Of a stretch of DNA of 64,000 nt, positions 47,861 to 58,053 are shown in pieces. The translations under genes were made by a program, and so were the position numbers. Below the pieces are notes generated by a model that saw only the letters and a program-made list of their open reading frames with translations, was not told the origin of the DNA and ran no database searches. The stretch comes from CAIYOL01 sp964494805 (GTDB lineage Bacteria; Planctomycetota; Phycisphaerae; Sedimentisphaerales; Anaerobacaceae), in assembly GCA_964494805.1 (NCBI GenBank), contig CAZBST010000001.1:186001-250000 (forward strand), written 5' to 3'. The stretch's first letter is position 1. Every line of letters begins with the position of its first letter.

Positions 47861-49483
47861 ATGGTAGTAACCCGATTTGCCCCTTCACCGACCGGTTATC
47901 TTCACGTAGGCGGGGCCCGCACAGCCCTTTTTAACTGGCTATTTGCCCGGCGGATGGGCGGCAAGTTCATACTTCGCATCGAAGATACCGACCTCAAGCG
48001 CAATACTCCTACCGCAACACAGCAGGTGATAGATGACCTTCGCTGGCTCGGCATCGAATGGGACGAAGGGCCCGAAGTTGGCGGCCCGAACGGGCCTTAC
48101 CTGCAGTCCCAGCGGAGGGAAATCTACGATGAATACATAAGGAAACTGATCGATGAGAAAAAGGCATATTACTGCTTTGACACTACAGAAGAGCTTGACG
48201 AGCTTCGAAAAGAAGCCGAGGCCAAAAAAGAAGGTTTTGTATATTCCCGACCCAAAAAATTCCCGGATGAGAAAGATGTCGAGAAGGCTCGTGCTGCTGG
48301 CAGGCCTGTAACTGTGCGTTTTGCTATTCCGCAGGATAAAGCCCTCGTTGTTGAGGACATTGTGCGCGGCGAGGTTACGTTCGGGGCGGGCGAGATGAGC
48401 GATTTTATCATACAGAAAAGCGATGGGTTTCCTACATATAACTTTGCCTGCGTGGTTGATGATTATTTGATGAAAGTTACCCACATTATCCGCGGCCAGG
48501 AGCATCTTATGAATACACCGGGCCAGCAGGAATTATGGAAAGCCCATGGTTTCGGCGAGCTTCCGAAGTATGCGCATATGTCCGTTACCGTCAGCGAAAG
48601 CGGCGGAAAACTTTCAAAACGTGAACGTCCAAAAGCCCTGCGCAAAGCCGTCAAAAACAAACTCGGTATCGACTTTGGAAAACTTACTGAGGTCGGAAAC
48701 ATCACGCTTGAGGAATTCAACGACTTTGCTGGTGGCAAGACCGTACCAGATATGTCCAGCGTCGATGCAATGGCAGAATATCTCGGCGTTCAACTGCCGG
48801 AAATTAACATGGTGGATTTTTTCAAAAGCGGCTATCTGCCGGAAGCAATGGTGAATTTTCTTGCACTTTTGGGCTGGAACCCGGGGGACAAGCGCGAAAT
48901 TATGTCTGTCAAGGAGTTAATTGATTCTTTTGACCTGTTGCGTTTGACAAAGACAAACAGCTTGTTTGATCGCAATAAGCTCCTCGCCTTCAACACCGAG
49001 CATATCAGGATGCAAAGCTGCGAGAAAGTACTTACTCATTTTAAAGATTACCTGAAGGCCGTTAACTCTCCTGTTGCAAAGGCAGACGACGGGACACTAT
49101 CGAGAATAGTGGAATTGTGTGCTGGCGCAAGGACGCTGGCCGATATCGAGCACAAAAGTAGATTCCTGTTTTTAGATAACAGCCAGATAAAATACGACCG
49201 GAAAGCGGTCAAGGATGTTTTGCTGAAAAATGACGGATTAGTCGTTTTGAAAACGGTTCGCGATAAGTTCGCTGCGATGGAGCCATTTACCGTGGAGAAT
49301 ATCGAGTCCGTGTTGCGAGGCCTGGCCGAGGAAAGAAAAGTCGGCCTCGGCAAAATCGCCCAGCCCCTGCGGGTCGCCTTATGCGGCAGCACTATCAGTC
49401 TGCCAATTTTCGATGCCGCTGCGATATTGGGCAAAGAGAAAACCTTGGAGAGAATAGATAACACTTTGAAAGGAGACTGGTAA
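47861..49483 (+). CDS. gltX: Glutamyl-tRNA synthetase
   Basis: Class I synthetase of 540 residues: RFAPSPTGYLHVGGARTALF (HVGG in the HIGH place), LRIEDTDLKRN, FPTYNFACVVDDYLM and GGKLSKRERPKALRK (KLSKR). The insertion after the KLSKR loop and the helical C-terminal anticodon-binding domain are of the expected length. It is followed with no gap by the pfkB-family gene. Confidence 0.96.
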   Translation: MVVTRFAPSPTGYLHVGGARTALFNWLFARRMGGKFILRIEDTDLKRNTPTATQQVIDDLRWLGIEWDEGPEVGGPNGPYLQSQRREIYDEYIRKLIDEKKAYYCFDTTEELDELRKEAEAKKEGFVYSRPKKFPDEKDVEKARAAGRPVTVRFAIPQDKALVVEDIVRGEVTFGAGEMSDFIIQKSDGFPTYNFACVVDDYLMKVTHIIRGQEHLMNTPGQQELWKAHGFGELPKYAHMSVTVSESGGKLSKRERPKALRKAVKNKLGIDFGKLTEVGNITLEEFNDFAGGKTVPDMSSVDAMAEYLGVQLPEINMVDFFKSGYLPEAMVNFLALLGWNPGDKREIMSVKELIDSFDLLRLTKTNSLFDRNKLLAFNTEHIRMQSCEKVLTHFKDYLKAVNSPVAKADDGTLSRIVELCAGARTLADIEHKSRFLFLDNSQIKYDRKAVKDVLLKNDGLVVLKTVRDKFAAMEPFTVENIESVLRGLAEERKVGLGKIAQPLRVALCGSTISLPIFDAAAILGKEKTLERIDNTLKGDW

Positions 49484-50386
49484 GTGTCACTATTAGTAAC
49501 CGGCTCAATAGCGATTGATACTGTAAAGACGCCTTACGCGGTAAGCGAAAACTGCATCGGCGGTTCGGCTGTGTATTTTTGTATGGCGGCAAGTTTTTTT
49601 AGTCCGGTGCGTTTGGTTGGTGCTATTGGCCCGGATTGTCCGTTCGATTTGGCAAAGGTTTTCACCGGCAGAAACGTGGATTTGACGGGTCTGGAAATCA
49701 GGAAAAACAGCAAGACGTTTCGCTGGGCAGGCACATATCACGAAGACATTAACAAAAGGACAACGGACAAGCTCGAATTAAACGTCCTTGCGGAAGAACC
49801 GCCGAAAGTGCCTAAAGTGTACAGAGACAGCAAATTCGTCTTTCTCGCAAATACTGCGCCGGCCCTTCAGCTTCAGCTTCTCGAACAGGTTGATAACCCC
49901 TCTTTCATAGCTGCTGATACGATGGATTGCTGGATTCGAGAACATCGGGGCGATTTGGAAACGCTGCTAAAAAAAATCGATTGCCTCATTATCAACGAAG
50001 ACGAAGCAAAAATGCTGGCGGCCGAGCATAATTTGATAAAAGCGGCGGATGCGATTTTGGATATGGGACCGACTATTTTAGTCGTCAAAAAAGGCGAATA
50101 CGGCTCGATACTTTGTAGTGGCGGCGAGAGATTTGTTCTGCCAGCCTTTCCGTCCGCTGAGGTCAGGGACCCAACAGGCGCCGGTGACAGTTTCGCGGGC
50201 GCATTTATGGGTTATCTGTCGCAGGCCGGGGAGACCAATTTCGAATCATTAAAACAGGCGCTCGCCTACGGGACGGTGGCTGCCTCTTTTACAATCGCAG
50301 ATTTCTCGCTGGCAGGACTATCCTCGATAAGCAGGGCCGACATCGATGACAGACTGAAGACCTTGCAAAAAATGACACAATTGTGA
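49484..50386 (+). CDS. PfkB family sugar kinase
   Basis: A 300-residue ribokinase-fold kinase. It has the N-terminal GGSAVYFCMAASFFSPVRLV (GG motif near residue 24), FAVFVLNT-like middle, and the C-terminal PfkB signature EVRDPTGAGDSFAGAFMGYL with the catalytic Asp near residue 230. It starts at GTG, adjacent to the gltX stop. The phosphate acceptor (a sugar or nucleoside) is not determinable. Confidence 0.88.
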   Translation: MSLLVTGSIAIDTVKTPYAVSENCIGGSAVYFCMAASFFSPVRLVGAIGPDCPFDLAKVFTGRNVDLTGLEIRKNSKTFRWAGTYHEDINKRTTDKLELNVLAEEPPKVPKVYRDSKFVFLANTAPALQLQLLEQVDNPSFIAADTMDCWIREHRGDLETLLKKIDCLIINEDEAKMLAAEHNLIKAADAILDMGPTILVVKKGEYGSILCSGGERFVLPAFPSAEVRDPTGAGDSFAGAFMGYLSQAGETNFESLKQALAYGTVAASFTIADFSLAGLSSISRADIDDRLKTLQKMTQL

Positions 50387-50399
50387 GGACTGAGACAGG

Positions 50400-50966
50400 A
50401 TGCGGTGTTTTATAGCGATAGATATTGATGAGGAAATAAGAGGTGCGTTAGGCGGCCTGCAGCAAAAATTGCGGGAGGGTATCGACGTAAAAAAAGGCGA
50501 TGTCAACTGGGTAAACCCAGATAATATACACTTGACGTTGAAATTCCTTGGCGAAATTAAAGATGAAAAAATCGCCGAGATTTGTAATATAGTTAAAGCC
50601 GTTGCCGGCAGGCATAAAAGCTTTGGGCTGGACATAGAATCGGTCGGCCATTTTGGCGGGGCAAGCCTGAGAGTCTTGTGGGTCGGCACCGGCAAAGGAG
50701 AAGGAAGCCTGCTGGAATTGCAGGGAGATATTGAGAAATCGCTGGCCTCGGCCGGCTGGCCGGAGGAAACCAGAAAGTTTTCCGGCCATCTGACGCTGTG
50801 CAGGATTAGAAATTACAAAGCGGGGATGAAGCTGGCGCAGGCGAGCGAGGATTACAGGGATTTTAAGGTCGGAACGCTGTCGGCTGATTCGGTCTGCGTC
50901 TACCAAAGCGAGCTGAAGCCGACCGGTCCTGTCTATACTGTATTGGGAAATTATAAACTGCAATAA
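50400..50966 (+). CDS. thpR: RNA 2',3'-cyclic phosphodiesterase
   Basis: A 188-residue 2H phosphoesterase with the two catalytic HxTx motifs, HLTLKFLGEI and GHLTLCRIRN, and MRCFIAIDIDEEIRGALGGL at the N-terminus. It opens 2',3'-cyclic phosphates on RNA (formerly called 2'-5' RNA ligase). It precedes recA by 28 nt in the same direction and may be cotranscribed with it. Confidence 0.93.
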   Translation: MRCFIAIDIDEEIRGALGGLQQKLREGIDVKKGDVNWVNPDNIHLTLKFLGEIKDEKIAEICNIVKAVAGRHKSFGLDIESVGHFGGASLRVLWVGTGKGEGSLLELQGDIEKSLASAGWPEETRKFSGHLTLCRIRNYKAGMKLAQASEDYRDFKVGTLSADSVCVYQSELKPTGPVYTVLGNYKLQ

Positions 50967-50994
50967 GTAACCTAAAAATTCGGAGGAAAGTAAA

Positions 50995-52041
50995 ATGGCC
51001 AAGACTACTTCAGAGAGCAAACACAAGGGCAAAGTGGAACCTTTAAGACCATCGGCCGGTGGTAAAGAGGCCGCGTTGGAGCGCGTGATTGCACAGATTG
51101 AGAAGCAATACGGCCAGGGTGCCATAATGCAGATGGATGAGCACAAGTACGCCAAAATTGAGGGCATCCCCACTGGTTCGCTGTCGTTGGATATTGCCCT
51201 TGGCGGAATGGGTATCCCTCGCGGCAGGGTCACGGAGTTGTTCGGCCCGGAGTCGTCCGGCAAAACCACTCTGGCGCTTCACGTTATTGCTAATGCACAA
51301 CGTGCCGGCGGCGTGGCTGCGTTCATCGACGCCGAGCACGCACTTGATACGACCTGGGCTAAAAGATTAGGCGTCGATGTCAGCGCTATGTTAGTCAGCC
51401 AGCCCGATACCGGCGAACAGGCACTCGACATCACCGAGATGCTAATCAGGTCCAATTCCATCGATGTTATAGTTATTGACTCGGTTGCGGCGCTTACCCC
51501 GGCGGCGGAGATTGAAGGCGAAATGGGCGAGACCCATATGGCCCTGCAGGCAAGACTAATGAGCCAGGCGATGAGAAAGCTCACCGCTGTCATCAATAAG
51601 AGCAAAACCGCACTTGTCTTCATAAATCAAATCCGTATGAAAATCGGCGTGATGTTCGGCAACCCGGAAACGACTCCCGGCGGCAGGGCGTTGAAGTTTT
51701 ACACAACCGTCCGGGTCGATTTAAGACGGCTGGCGACCTTAAAGGATGAGGGCAGTGCCGTCGGCACCAGGGTCAGGGCAAGGGTGGTAAAGAACAAAAT
51801 CGCGCCGCCTTTCCGTGACGCTGAGTTTGATATTATGTTCGACAGTGGAATCAGCTATGAAGGCGACTTGCTCGACTTGGGCCTCAGCTGTAAGGTGGTC
51901 GAGAAGACCGGCGCCTGGCTGAACTACGGTGATATCCGCCTCGGCCAGGGCAGAGAAAACGCAAGAAAATATCTGATTGAGAACAAAGATTTGCGTGAGG
52001 AGCTGAAAAATAAAATCCTTGCCGCCAAAGGTCTGGCGTAG
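50995..52041 (+). CDS. recA: Recombinase RecA
   Basis: Strand-exchange and SOS coprotease protein of 348 residues. Visible are Walker A GPESSGKTTLALHVIA (near 85), Walker B VIDSVAALTPAAEIEGEMGE, the L1/L2 DNA-binding loops (INQIRMKIGVMFGNPETTPG) and the C-terminal RLGQGRENARKYL domain. GGAGG is 10 nt before the ATG. I saw no LexA-type box immediately upstream. Confidence 0.98.
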   Translation: MAKTTSESKHKGKVEPLRPSAGGKEAALERVIAQIEKQYGQGAIMQMDEHKYAKIEGIPTGSLSLDIALGGMGIPRGRVTELFGPESSGKTTLALHVIANAQRAGGVAAFIDAEHALDTTWAKRLGVDVSAMLVSQPDTGEQALDITEMLIRSNSIDVIVIDSVAALTPAAEIEGEMGETHMALQARLMSQAMRKLTAVINKSKTALVFINQIRMKIGVMFGNPETTPGGRALKFYTTVRVDLRRLATLKDEGSAVGTRVRARVVKNKIAPPFRDAEFDIMFDSGISYEGDLLDLGLSCKVVEKTGAWLNYGDIRLGQGRENARKYLIENKDLREELKNKILAAKGLA

Positions 52042-52095
52042 CTTGCGAAATGTATCTAGTGAAATGAGATACAAGTTCGAGGGTAGGAATTCAGC

Positions 52096-53136
52096 ATGAT
52101 TAAGAGACTTCTCCTTACAGCTTTGCTACCTTGCCTTCCTTATTTAATTGGATGCTCGTTTGTACCCATAAGGTATATGCTGGTAGATGTTAATAGTAAT
52201 AAGGAACTGCCTTTAATCGATATAAATGATGGGCCTTTAAAGATGACATTGGAAGGCAATACAATAGCTATCAATACAAGACCCGTCATAGACTTGGAGA
52301 AACCTTGTAAAATCAAGTACGATTCGTTGCCTTTTGAAGGCTGTAATATCATTGTTGCCGGACAGCTCGCTAAGAATTACCGGTGTCGTGTTTTGATTGA
52401 TACCGGCTGTCCAGTCTTAAGTATGCTCAACTACAATATTGTTCAGGAAAACAATTTACCTGTTTATCCAATCGAAGGACTATCACCGAGCAGTGGTGTT
52501 TGTTATCTTCCTTATTTACAGATTGGAAGAGCCACGGTACGCGATGTATCTTGTTTGTATATGAACAGGCAGTGGGAGTTACAATTTTTTGGCGTGCCTG
52601 TAAATAAACCCAGAGTGGTTTTATTTGGCCTTCTGCTAATGAGAGAGTTTAGATATATTTTGTTTGACGGTGTTCATAAGGAACTTACACTTTCTGCCAA
52701 ACAATCGTTTAGACCACCGAAGGATGGTCAGTGGCTGCAATACCCATTCAAAATAGAGGAGGATACAATCCAAAATCTTAGACTTATGGTTGACTTTCCA
52801 ATTGAGGGGAAAAACTATCATATCGCATTGGATACCGGTGCGAGCGAAACCTTAATCGTAGACATGGGGTTTTTCGATGAGTTTTCTAAAAACATAAAAG
52901 TAAAAGCAAAAAAGCAAAACCTTAAACAAATAAATTATATTACCGGATGGTACGATTGCCAAAAGGTAGTACTTCCAGAACTTAATTTCGGCCATGGGAA
53001 AATAAAGAATGCCCAAATTATTATTAGGCCGGATGATATAGCTTTTAAATATCCAAACTTCGTTGGAATGCAATGTTTCAAAGATACAGTTTTCGTCTTG
53101 GATTTTGAAAGAGAGCTGTTGTGGGTTAAGGATTAA
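52096..53136 (+). CDS. Lipoprotein with two aspartic-protease-like lobes
   Basis: A 346-residue protein with a lipobox-type signal (LLLTALLPCLPYLIGC). It has two retropepsin-like motifs, VLIDTGCPVL near residue 106 and IALDTGASETL near 245, each D-T-G. One chain thus carries both catalytic lobes, unlike the usual single-motif bacterial gag-like proteases. No zymogen or other protease motif is seen. Likely anchored outside the cytoplasmic membrane. It stands alone between recA and alaS. Confidence 0.7.
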   Translation: MIKRLLLTALLPCLPYLIGCSFVPIRYMLVDVNSNKELPLIDINDGPLKMTLEGNTIAINTRPVIDLEKPCKIKYDSLPFEGCNIIVAGQLAKNYRCRVLIDTGCPVLSMLNYNIVQENNLPVYPIEGLSPSSGVCYLPYLQIGRATVRDVSCLYMNRQWELQFFGVPVNKPRVVLFGLLLMREFRYILFDGVHKELTLSAKQSFRPPKDGQWLQYPFKIEEDTIQNLRLMVDFPIEGKNYHIALDTGASETLIVDMGFFDEFSKNIKVKAKKQNLKQINYITGWYDCQKVVLPELNFGHGKIKNAQIIIRPDDIAFKYPNFVGMQCFKDTVFVLDFERELLWVKD

Positions 53137-53166
53137 AAAATTGGCTAAAAGTGGTTTCCGAATGAA

Positions 53167-55893
53167 ATGTTAAGTGCAAAACAAATAAGACGCGACTTTA
53201 TAGATTTTTTCAAAAGCAAGGATCACGAATTTGTTCCCAGCTCTGCCCTCGTGCCCATCGGCGATGATACGCTGCTTTTCGCCAACGCGGGTATGAACCA
53301 GTTCAAAGATATTTTTTTAGGGCTGTCCAGCCCCGAATTCCCACGTGTAGCCAACAGCCAAAAGTGTATCCGGGCAGGCGGTAAGCACAATGACCTTGAA
53401 GATGTCGGGACGGATACCTATCATCACACGTTTTTTGAGATGTTAGGCAACTGGTCGTTCGGCGATTATTTCAAGGCAGAGGCAATCGAATGGGCGTGGG
53501 AGCTGATAACAAAAAAATGGGGGATAAACCCTGACAAGCTCTACGCAACTATTTTTGCAGGCGATAAATCAGACGGCCTCGAATTCGACAAAGAGGCCGC
53601 CGAATTGTGGCTGAAGGTCACGCCTCTGCCGAAGGAGCGCGTCCTCGCGTTCGGCAGAAAAGATAACTTCTGGGAGATGGGAGACATCGGTCCCTGCGGA
53701 CCCTGCAGCGAGATTCATATTGACCTTGGTCCCGAGCGGTGCGACAGGAAAGGCACGCCGGGACATCAGTGCAAAATCAACGGCGGCTGCAGCAGGTTCA
53801 TCGAATTGTGGAACCTTGTTTTTATCCAGTATAATCGCATTGAAGGCGGTAAAGTCCTGCCTCTGCCTGCAAAACACGTTGATACGGGGATGGGGCTTGA
53901 GAGAGTTGTAGCGGTACTCCAGAACAAAAGCTCTAATTACGACACCGACCTTTTCGCTCCCTTGATTGATAAGATAAGTGGGCTTTGCGGACAAAAATAT
54001 ACCGGCACTCTCGATAAACAAACGGATATTGCTTTTCGTGTTGTTGCCGACCATCTCCGCTGTCTTGTCTTTGCAATCACCGATGGCTGTATGCCGAGCA
54101 ATGACGGCCGCGGCTACGTCCTTCGCAGGATTTTACGCAGGGCCTCACGATTCGGACGCATCCTTAATTTACACGACCCGTTTATCTTTAATTTAGCCCC
54201 GGCTGTGGTAGGTTTAATGGGCGATTTCTATAGTGAGCTTCATTCAAAACTGGAACTGGTGCAGGCTGTTTTAGAATCGGAAGAATCCAGCTTCGGGCGG
54301 ACGCTTGACCGCGGCATAGAAATCTTCAATACCGCCGCCGAAAAGGCCCAAAGCTCAAAAGATAAAACTATCAGCGGCGAAGACGCCTTCGAACTGTATG
54401 ACACTTACGGTTTTCCGCTCGATTTGACACAGCTTATGGCAAGGGAGAAAAATCTTAAGGTCGATACGGCCGGCTTCGACAAGCTTATGGAGCAACAGAG
54501 ACAAAGGGCGCGGGCGGCACAGAAGGCAAGCAGCTTCGTTTCGCTGGCCGCTAATACGAAACTTCCCGCCACGGATGATTCTCCCAAGTATAAAAGTGAT
54601 AGATGTGTATCCGTGATTTCGGGTTGGATTACTTCAGATGGTAATTATATTTCATCTGGGAAATTGAAGGAATTCGATGGAGAAGTCGGCCTGATTCTGG
54701 AAAAAACCTGCTTCTATGCAGAATCCGGCGGGCAGGTCGGTGACATAGGCAAGATTAAAAGCCGGGACGGACAGTTCGTCGTAGAAGACACGGGAAAAAT
54801 CGGCGATTGTATTATTCATCGCGGCAAAATTGCCTCCGGCACACTCACGGTAAATGAACAAGTCGAGGCAATGGTTGATAAAGACCGCCGGGCCACTATG
54901 AAAAATCATACAGCCACCCATCTTCTTCAGTGGGCGCTGCAGCAGACACTCGGCAAATCCGTCGCCCAGCAGGGAAGTCTCGTCTGTTCGGACTACCTGC
55001 GGTTCGACTTTACCTGCCCTAAGGCATTGACCGATGAGCAGATAAAAAAAGTCGAGGGTCTCGTCAGAGAGAAAATCGCCGCCGATTCTCCTGTAGCCTG
55101 TTCTGTTCTGCCGAGAGAGCAGGCGCAAAAGCTCGGCGCAATGGCGCTGTTCGGCGAAAAATACGGCAGCGAAGTTAGAGTAGTCGCTATCGGCGCAGAG
55201 GACGAAGGCGGCCTCTCAGACGCTTTCAGCAAGGAGTTTTGCGGCGGGACCCACGTTGACCGGCTCGGCTCTATCGGCGGTTTTAAGATAATCAAGGAAG
55301 AAAGTATTTCAGCAGGTGTTAGGAGGATAACGGCATTGACAGGCGAAAAACTAAACGAATTTTTTGAAAAGAGAAGTGAAATTATCGACCAGTTGTGTGA
55401 AACGCTAAGTGTGTCGGATGAAGACCTTGTTAATAAAGTCAAAAAACTGGTAGACGAAAACAAGAAGCTCGCCAAACAGCTCAAGTCGGCGTCGAAGCGG
55501 ACAGGCGTTGATATTATGGCCGAGGCAAAGCAGCTTCTCGACAGGTGCGAAAAAATCGGGCAGGTCTCGGTAGTTATTGGCCGGCTCTCAGCCGCTTCAG
55601 CCGAGCAGGCCCGGGAGGCGGTCGATATGCTCAAAAAGAAGGCAAAATCCGCTGCCGTAGTTTTTGGTTTTACCGAAGATGAAAATGCAACCTTGCTTGC
55701 GGGCGTTACCGACGACCTTGTTAAGAAAGGCCTAAAGGCCGGCGATTTGGTAAAACAAATTGCCCCATTGATTGACGGCGGCGGCGGCGGCAGGCCCCAA
55801 ATGGCGCAGGCCGGCGGAAAAAATCCTGAAAAAATAGATGAGGCACTTGCAAAAGCCGCTGAAATAATAAAAGAAAAATTGACAGTCGCATAA
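53167..55893 (+). CDS. alaS: Alanyl-tRNA synthetase
   Basis: Class II synthetase of 908 residues: IRRDFIDFFKSKDHEFVPSS, then LLFANAGMNQFKDIFLGL, WEMGDIGPCGPCSEIHIDLG, the editing domain HTATHLLQWALQQTLG (HxxxH) with the C...H site in EFCGGTHVDRLGSIGGFKI, and a C-terminal DHHA1 domain ending GGGGGRPQMAQAGG. Full-length. Starts with ATG at 53167. Confidence 0.97.
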   Translation: MLSAKQIRRDFIDFFKSKDHEFVPSSALVPIGDDTLLFANAGMNQFKDIFLGLSSPEFPRVANSQKCIRAGGKHNDLEDVGTDTYHHTFFEMLGNWSFGDYFKAEAIEWAWELITKKWGINPDKLYATIFAGDKSDGLEFDKEAAELWLKVTPLPKERVLAFGRKDNFWEMGDIGPCGPCSEIHIDLGPERCDRKGTPGHQCKINGGCSRFIELWNLVFIQYNRIEGGKVLPLPAKHVDTGMGLERVVAVLQNKSSNYDTDLFAPLIDKISGLCGQKYTGTLDKQTDIAFRVVADHLRCLVFAITDGCMPSNDGRGYVLRRILRRASRFGRILNLHDPFIFNLAPAVVGLMGDFYSELHSKLELVQAVLESEESSFGRTLDRGIEIFNTAAEKAQSSKDKTISGEDAFELYDTYGFPLDLTQLMAREKNLKVDTAGFDKLMEQQRQRARAAQKASSFVSLAANTKLPATDDSPKYKSDRCVSVISGWITSDGNYISSGKLKEFDGEVGLILEKTCFYAESGGQVGDIGKIKSRDGQFVVEDTGKIGDCIIHRGKIASGTLTVNEQVEAMVDKDRRATMKNHTATHLLQWALQQTLGKSVAQQGSLVCSDYLRFDFTCPKALTDEQIKKVEGLVREKIAADSPVACSVLPREQAQKLGAMALFGEKYGSEVRVVAIGAEDEGGLSDAFSKEFCGGTHVDRLGSIGGFKIIKEESISAGVRRITALTGEKLNEFFEKRSEIIDQLCETLSVSDEDLVNKVKKLVDENKKLAKQLKSASKRTGVDIMAEAKQLLDRCEKIGQVSVVIGRLSAASAEQAREAVDMLKKKAKSAAVVFGFTEDENATLLAGVTDDLVKKGLKAGDLVKQIAPLIDGGGGGRPQMAQAGGKNPEKIDEALAKAAEIIKEKLTVA

Positions 55894-55903
55894 TCGCAAC
55901 AGC

Positions 55904-57211
55904 TTATTTCTCTTGCCGAATCTTTATGCTTCTGGCATGTGCATCAAGCCCCTCGGCCTCAGCCAGTCGAATGATATTCTCCGCGCTTTCAGCTAATTTT
56001 TTCTTGTCGTATTCGATAATACTCGTTGACTTGACAAAATCATTGGCGCTTAAAGCGCTAAAGAATCTTGCGGTTGTGCCGGTTGGCAATGTGTGGCTCG
56101 GTCCTGCCCAGTAGTCACCCACTGCAACTGGAGAATAATCACCTATAAATATCGCCCCGGCATTATGAATTTGCTCAGAAATTTTCTTACTTTCATTGCC
56201 GCATTGAATCTGCAAATGCTCCGCAGCAAAAAGGTTGGCATAATTTACTATATCCACCATATTTTTAAAAACAACTATGGCACCGCAACTCAGCAGGCAG
56301 TCATTAGCTTCTTTTGACCGACTTAATTGTGCGAGTTGCTTTTTAATTTCGGCCAAAACATCTGTTGCCAGATCTTCTGAATCTGTGTACAAAACCGCCG
56401 AACCCGGATTGTGTTCTGCTTGGCTTAGCATATCGGCCGCTACCCACGCAGGATTGGCTTTGTTGTTGGCAATTACCAGCACTTCGCTTGGACCTGCGAT
56501 TGAATCGATGCCGACAAGACCAAACAACTTTTTCTTTGCCATTTGAACCCATTTATTTCCTGGACCGACTATCTTGTCAACTTTTGGTATTGTTTTAGTC
56601 CCTTTCGCCAGCGCAAATACGGCTTGAGCCCCACCTACCCTGTAAACCTCTTTAATCTTCAATTCTTTACAGGTAGCCAATATTACAGGATGAATACTGC
56701 CTTTATATCGTGGAGGTGAAACTACAACGATTTCGTTCACACCCGCTATCTGTGCAGGCACTGCACACATTATTACAGTCGAAGGCAGGGGGGCTGAAGC
56801 TCCCGGCACACATATACCCACTCGTTTTACAGGCGTATACTTTATGCCGGTCGATTTAAAGTCCTTGTCCTTGCCAACAAAAATTTTTGACTGATATTCC
56901 CTTATATTCTTTATCGCCTTTCGAATTGACCTCAAAAGTTTTTTGTCGATTGCTTTGTGAGCGATGTTTAGTTCCTCATCTGTAATTCTGAACTGCTCCG
57001 GTGTTAATTTCACACCGTCAAATTTCTCGGTGAATTCAGATACTGCTTTGTCTCTATGCATCATAACTTGAATAAGAATATCCTCTAATTGTTTGTCTTC
57101 TTCGCCGATAAATTTAAGCCCGTGACCAACGGCTTTTTCAATCACTACAAACCATTGCTTAAAATCCGGTTGGTCGTATTTAATCAGAATTTTGTCGAGT
57201 TCGTTTTCCAC
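55904..57211 (-). CDS. hisD: Histidinol dehydrogenase
   Basis: Zinc-dependent enzyme performing the last two steps of histidine synthesis. The 435 residues include VCVPGASAPLPSTVIMCAVP, VDKIVGPGNKWVQMAKKKLF, GVGDYWAGPSHTLPTGTTAR-like and SALSANDFVKSTSIIEYD. Metal ligands are expected in the QAEHNPGS and GPSHTLP segments. It is convergent with alaS and lies after the exported protein gene. Other his genes are not nearby. Confidence 0.95.
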   Translation of the reverse strand: MENELDKILIKYDQPDFKQWFVVIEKAVGHGLKFIGEEDKQLEDILIQVMMHRDKAVSEFTEKFDGVKLTPEQFRITDEELNIAHKAIDKKLLRSIRKAIKNIREYQSKIFVGKDKDFKSTGIKYTPVKRVGICVPGASAPLPSTVIMCAVPAQIAGVNEIVVVSPPRYKGSIHPVILATCKELKIKEVYRVGGAQAVFALAKGTKTIPKVDKIVGPGNKWVQMAKKKLFGLVGIDSIAGPSEVLVIANNKANPAWVAADMLSQAEHNPGSAVLYTDSEDLATDVLAEIKKQLAQLSRSKEANDCLLSCGAIVVFKNMVDIVNYANLFAAEHLQIQCGNESKKISEQIHNAGAIFIGDYSPVAVGDYWAGPSHTLPTGTTARFFSALSANDFVKSTSIIEYDKKKLAESAENIIRLAEAEGLDAHARSIKIRQEK

Positions 57212-57261
57212 GTTTTCCTTTTGCCTCTTTTCTCTGCGTTCTCCGCGTTCTCTGCGGTGAA

Positions 57262-58053
57262 TTACCTTCCGAAGTTTCCGTGGCTGTAAGCCCGTATTGC
57301 CTTCTGCAGCAGCAGATAATATTCGCCTTTGTATTGCGTTAGAATCCCCGCTATTTTGAATCGAACTGGGTCCGGCTCAATAGACTGCTCCCCTTGTGCC
57401 CGTTCTAAAACCTCGCAGGGCAGTAGCCGAAATGATATTTGTGGGATGTTCCTGCCGATGGCATCAAGGATAACTTCGCTCTGGCCATCTGCACGGTTGT
57501 CTAAAAGTGCCGTTCTGTCGGCTAAGATGGAATCCTGCTTCAATTGCAGCCCCGGTTTTACCTCTTCGCGGCGGAGGATTCGCCTGTTTTTGAGCTTGCC
57601 TACTATCTCCTCTGGTATGGCTAATGCATCGTTTGGCTCATTGATAGTTATCCTGGTCTTTTGCCGCTGCGATGTTGACGACCTCTCTGGTTTATCAGCT
57701 GCACTGATAGGCAAAAAATAAATCGGGAATATAAAATTGCTGCCTCTGTATTTTGTAACATTGCCCCATAGCCGGTAGTTTGCTTCAGCTCGTTTTTGGG
57801 CGTCAGCGGTTATCTTTTCCAGTGCCGTCGACGGCAGCAGCTCGATAACCGCACCTGCATCAATTTGCCCCACACCGTCGCTTATATCCTCATCAAATTC
57901 AAAGAACCATTTATTATCAGTGGTGCTTAATTTACCGTCGACACCTGTCAGGCTGAAGCCGTCCCGCAGGGGGATAGTTTTTTGTGCCTCTTCTGCACAA
58001 AGCGTAGCAGAACATAGAAATGCAAAAATAAAAATTACCGTTCTCTTGTTCAT
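57262..58053 (-). CDS. Unknown exported protein
   Basis: A 263-residue protein with a signal peptide (VIFIFAFLCSATLCAEEAQ). The body is strand-rich, with LRDGFSLTGVDGKLSTTDNK near the start, NYRLWGNVTKYRGSNFIFPI and FKIAGILTQYKGEYYLLLQK at the end. The WG.VT.YRG and LTQYKGEYYLLL elements look alike, so an internal repeat is possible. The ATG overlaps the LOG-family stop by 4 nt. Function unknown. Confidence 0.62.
   Translation of the reverse strand: MNKRTVIFIFAFLCSATLCAEEAQKTIPLRDGFSLTGVDGKLSTTDNKWFFEFDEDISDGVGQIDAGAVIELLPSTALEKITADAQKRAEANYRLWGNVTKYRGSNFIFPIYFLPISAADKPERSSTSQRQKTRITINEPNDALAIPEEIVGKLKNRRILRREEVKPGLQLKQDSILADRTALLDNRADGQSEVILDAIGRNIPQISFRLLPCEVLERAQGEQSIEPDPVRFKIAGILTQYKGEYYLLLQKAIRAYSHGNFGR

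Noticed and set aside
50967..50994. LexA/SOS box before recA
   Set aside because: Only 28 nt separate thpR and recA and no palindromic SOS motif is visible there.
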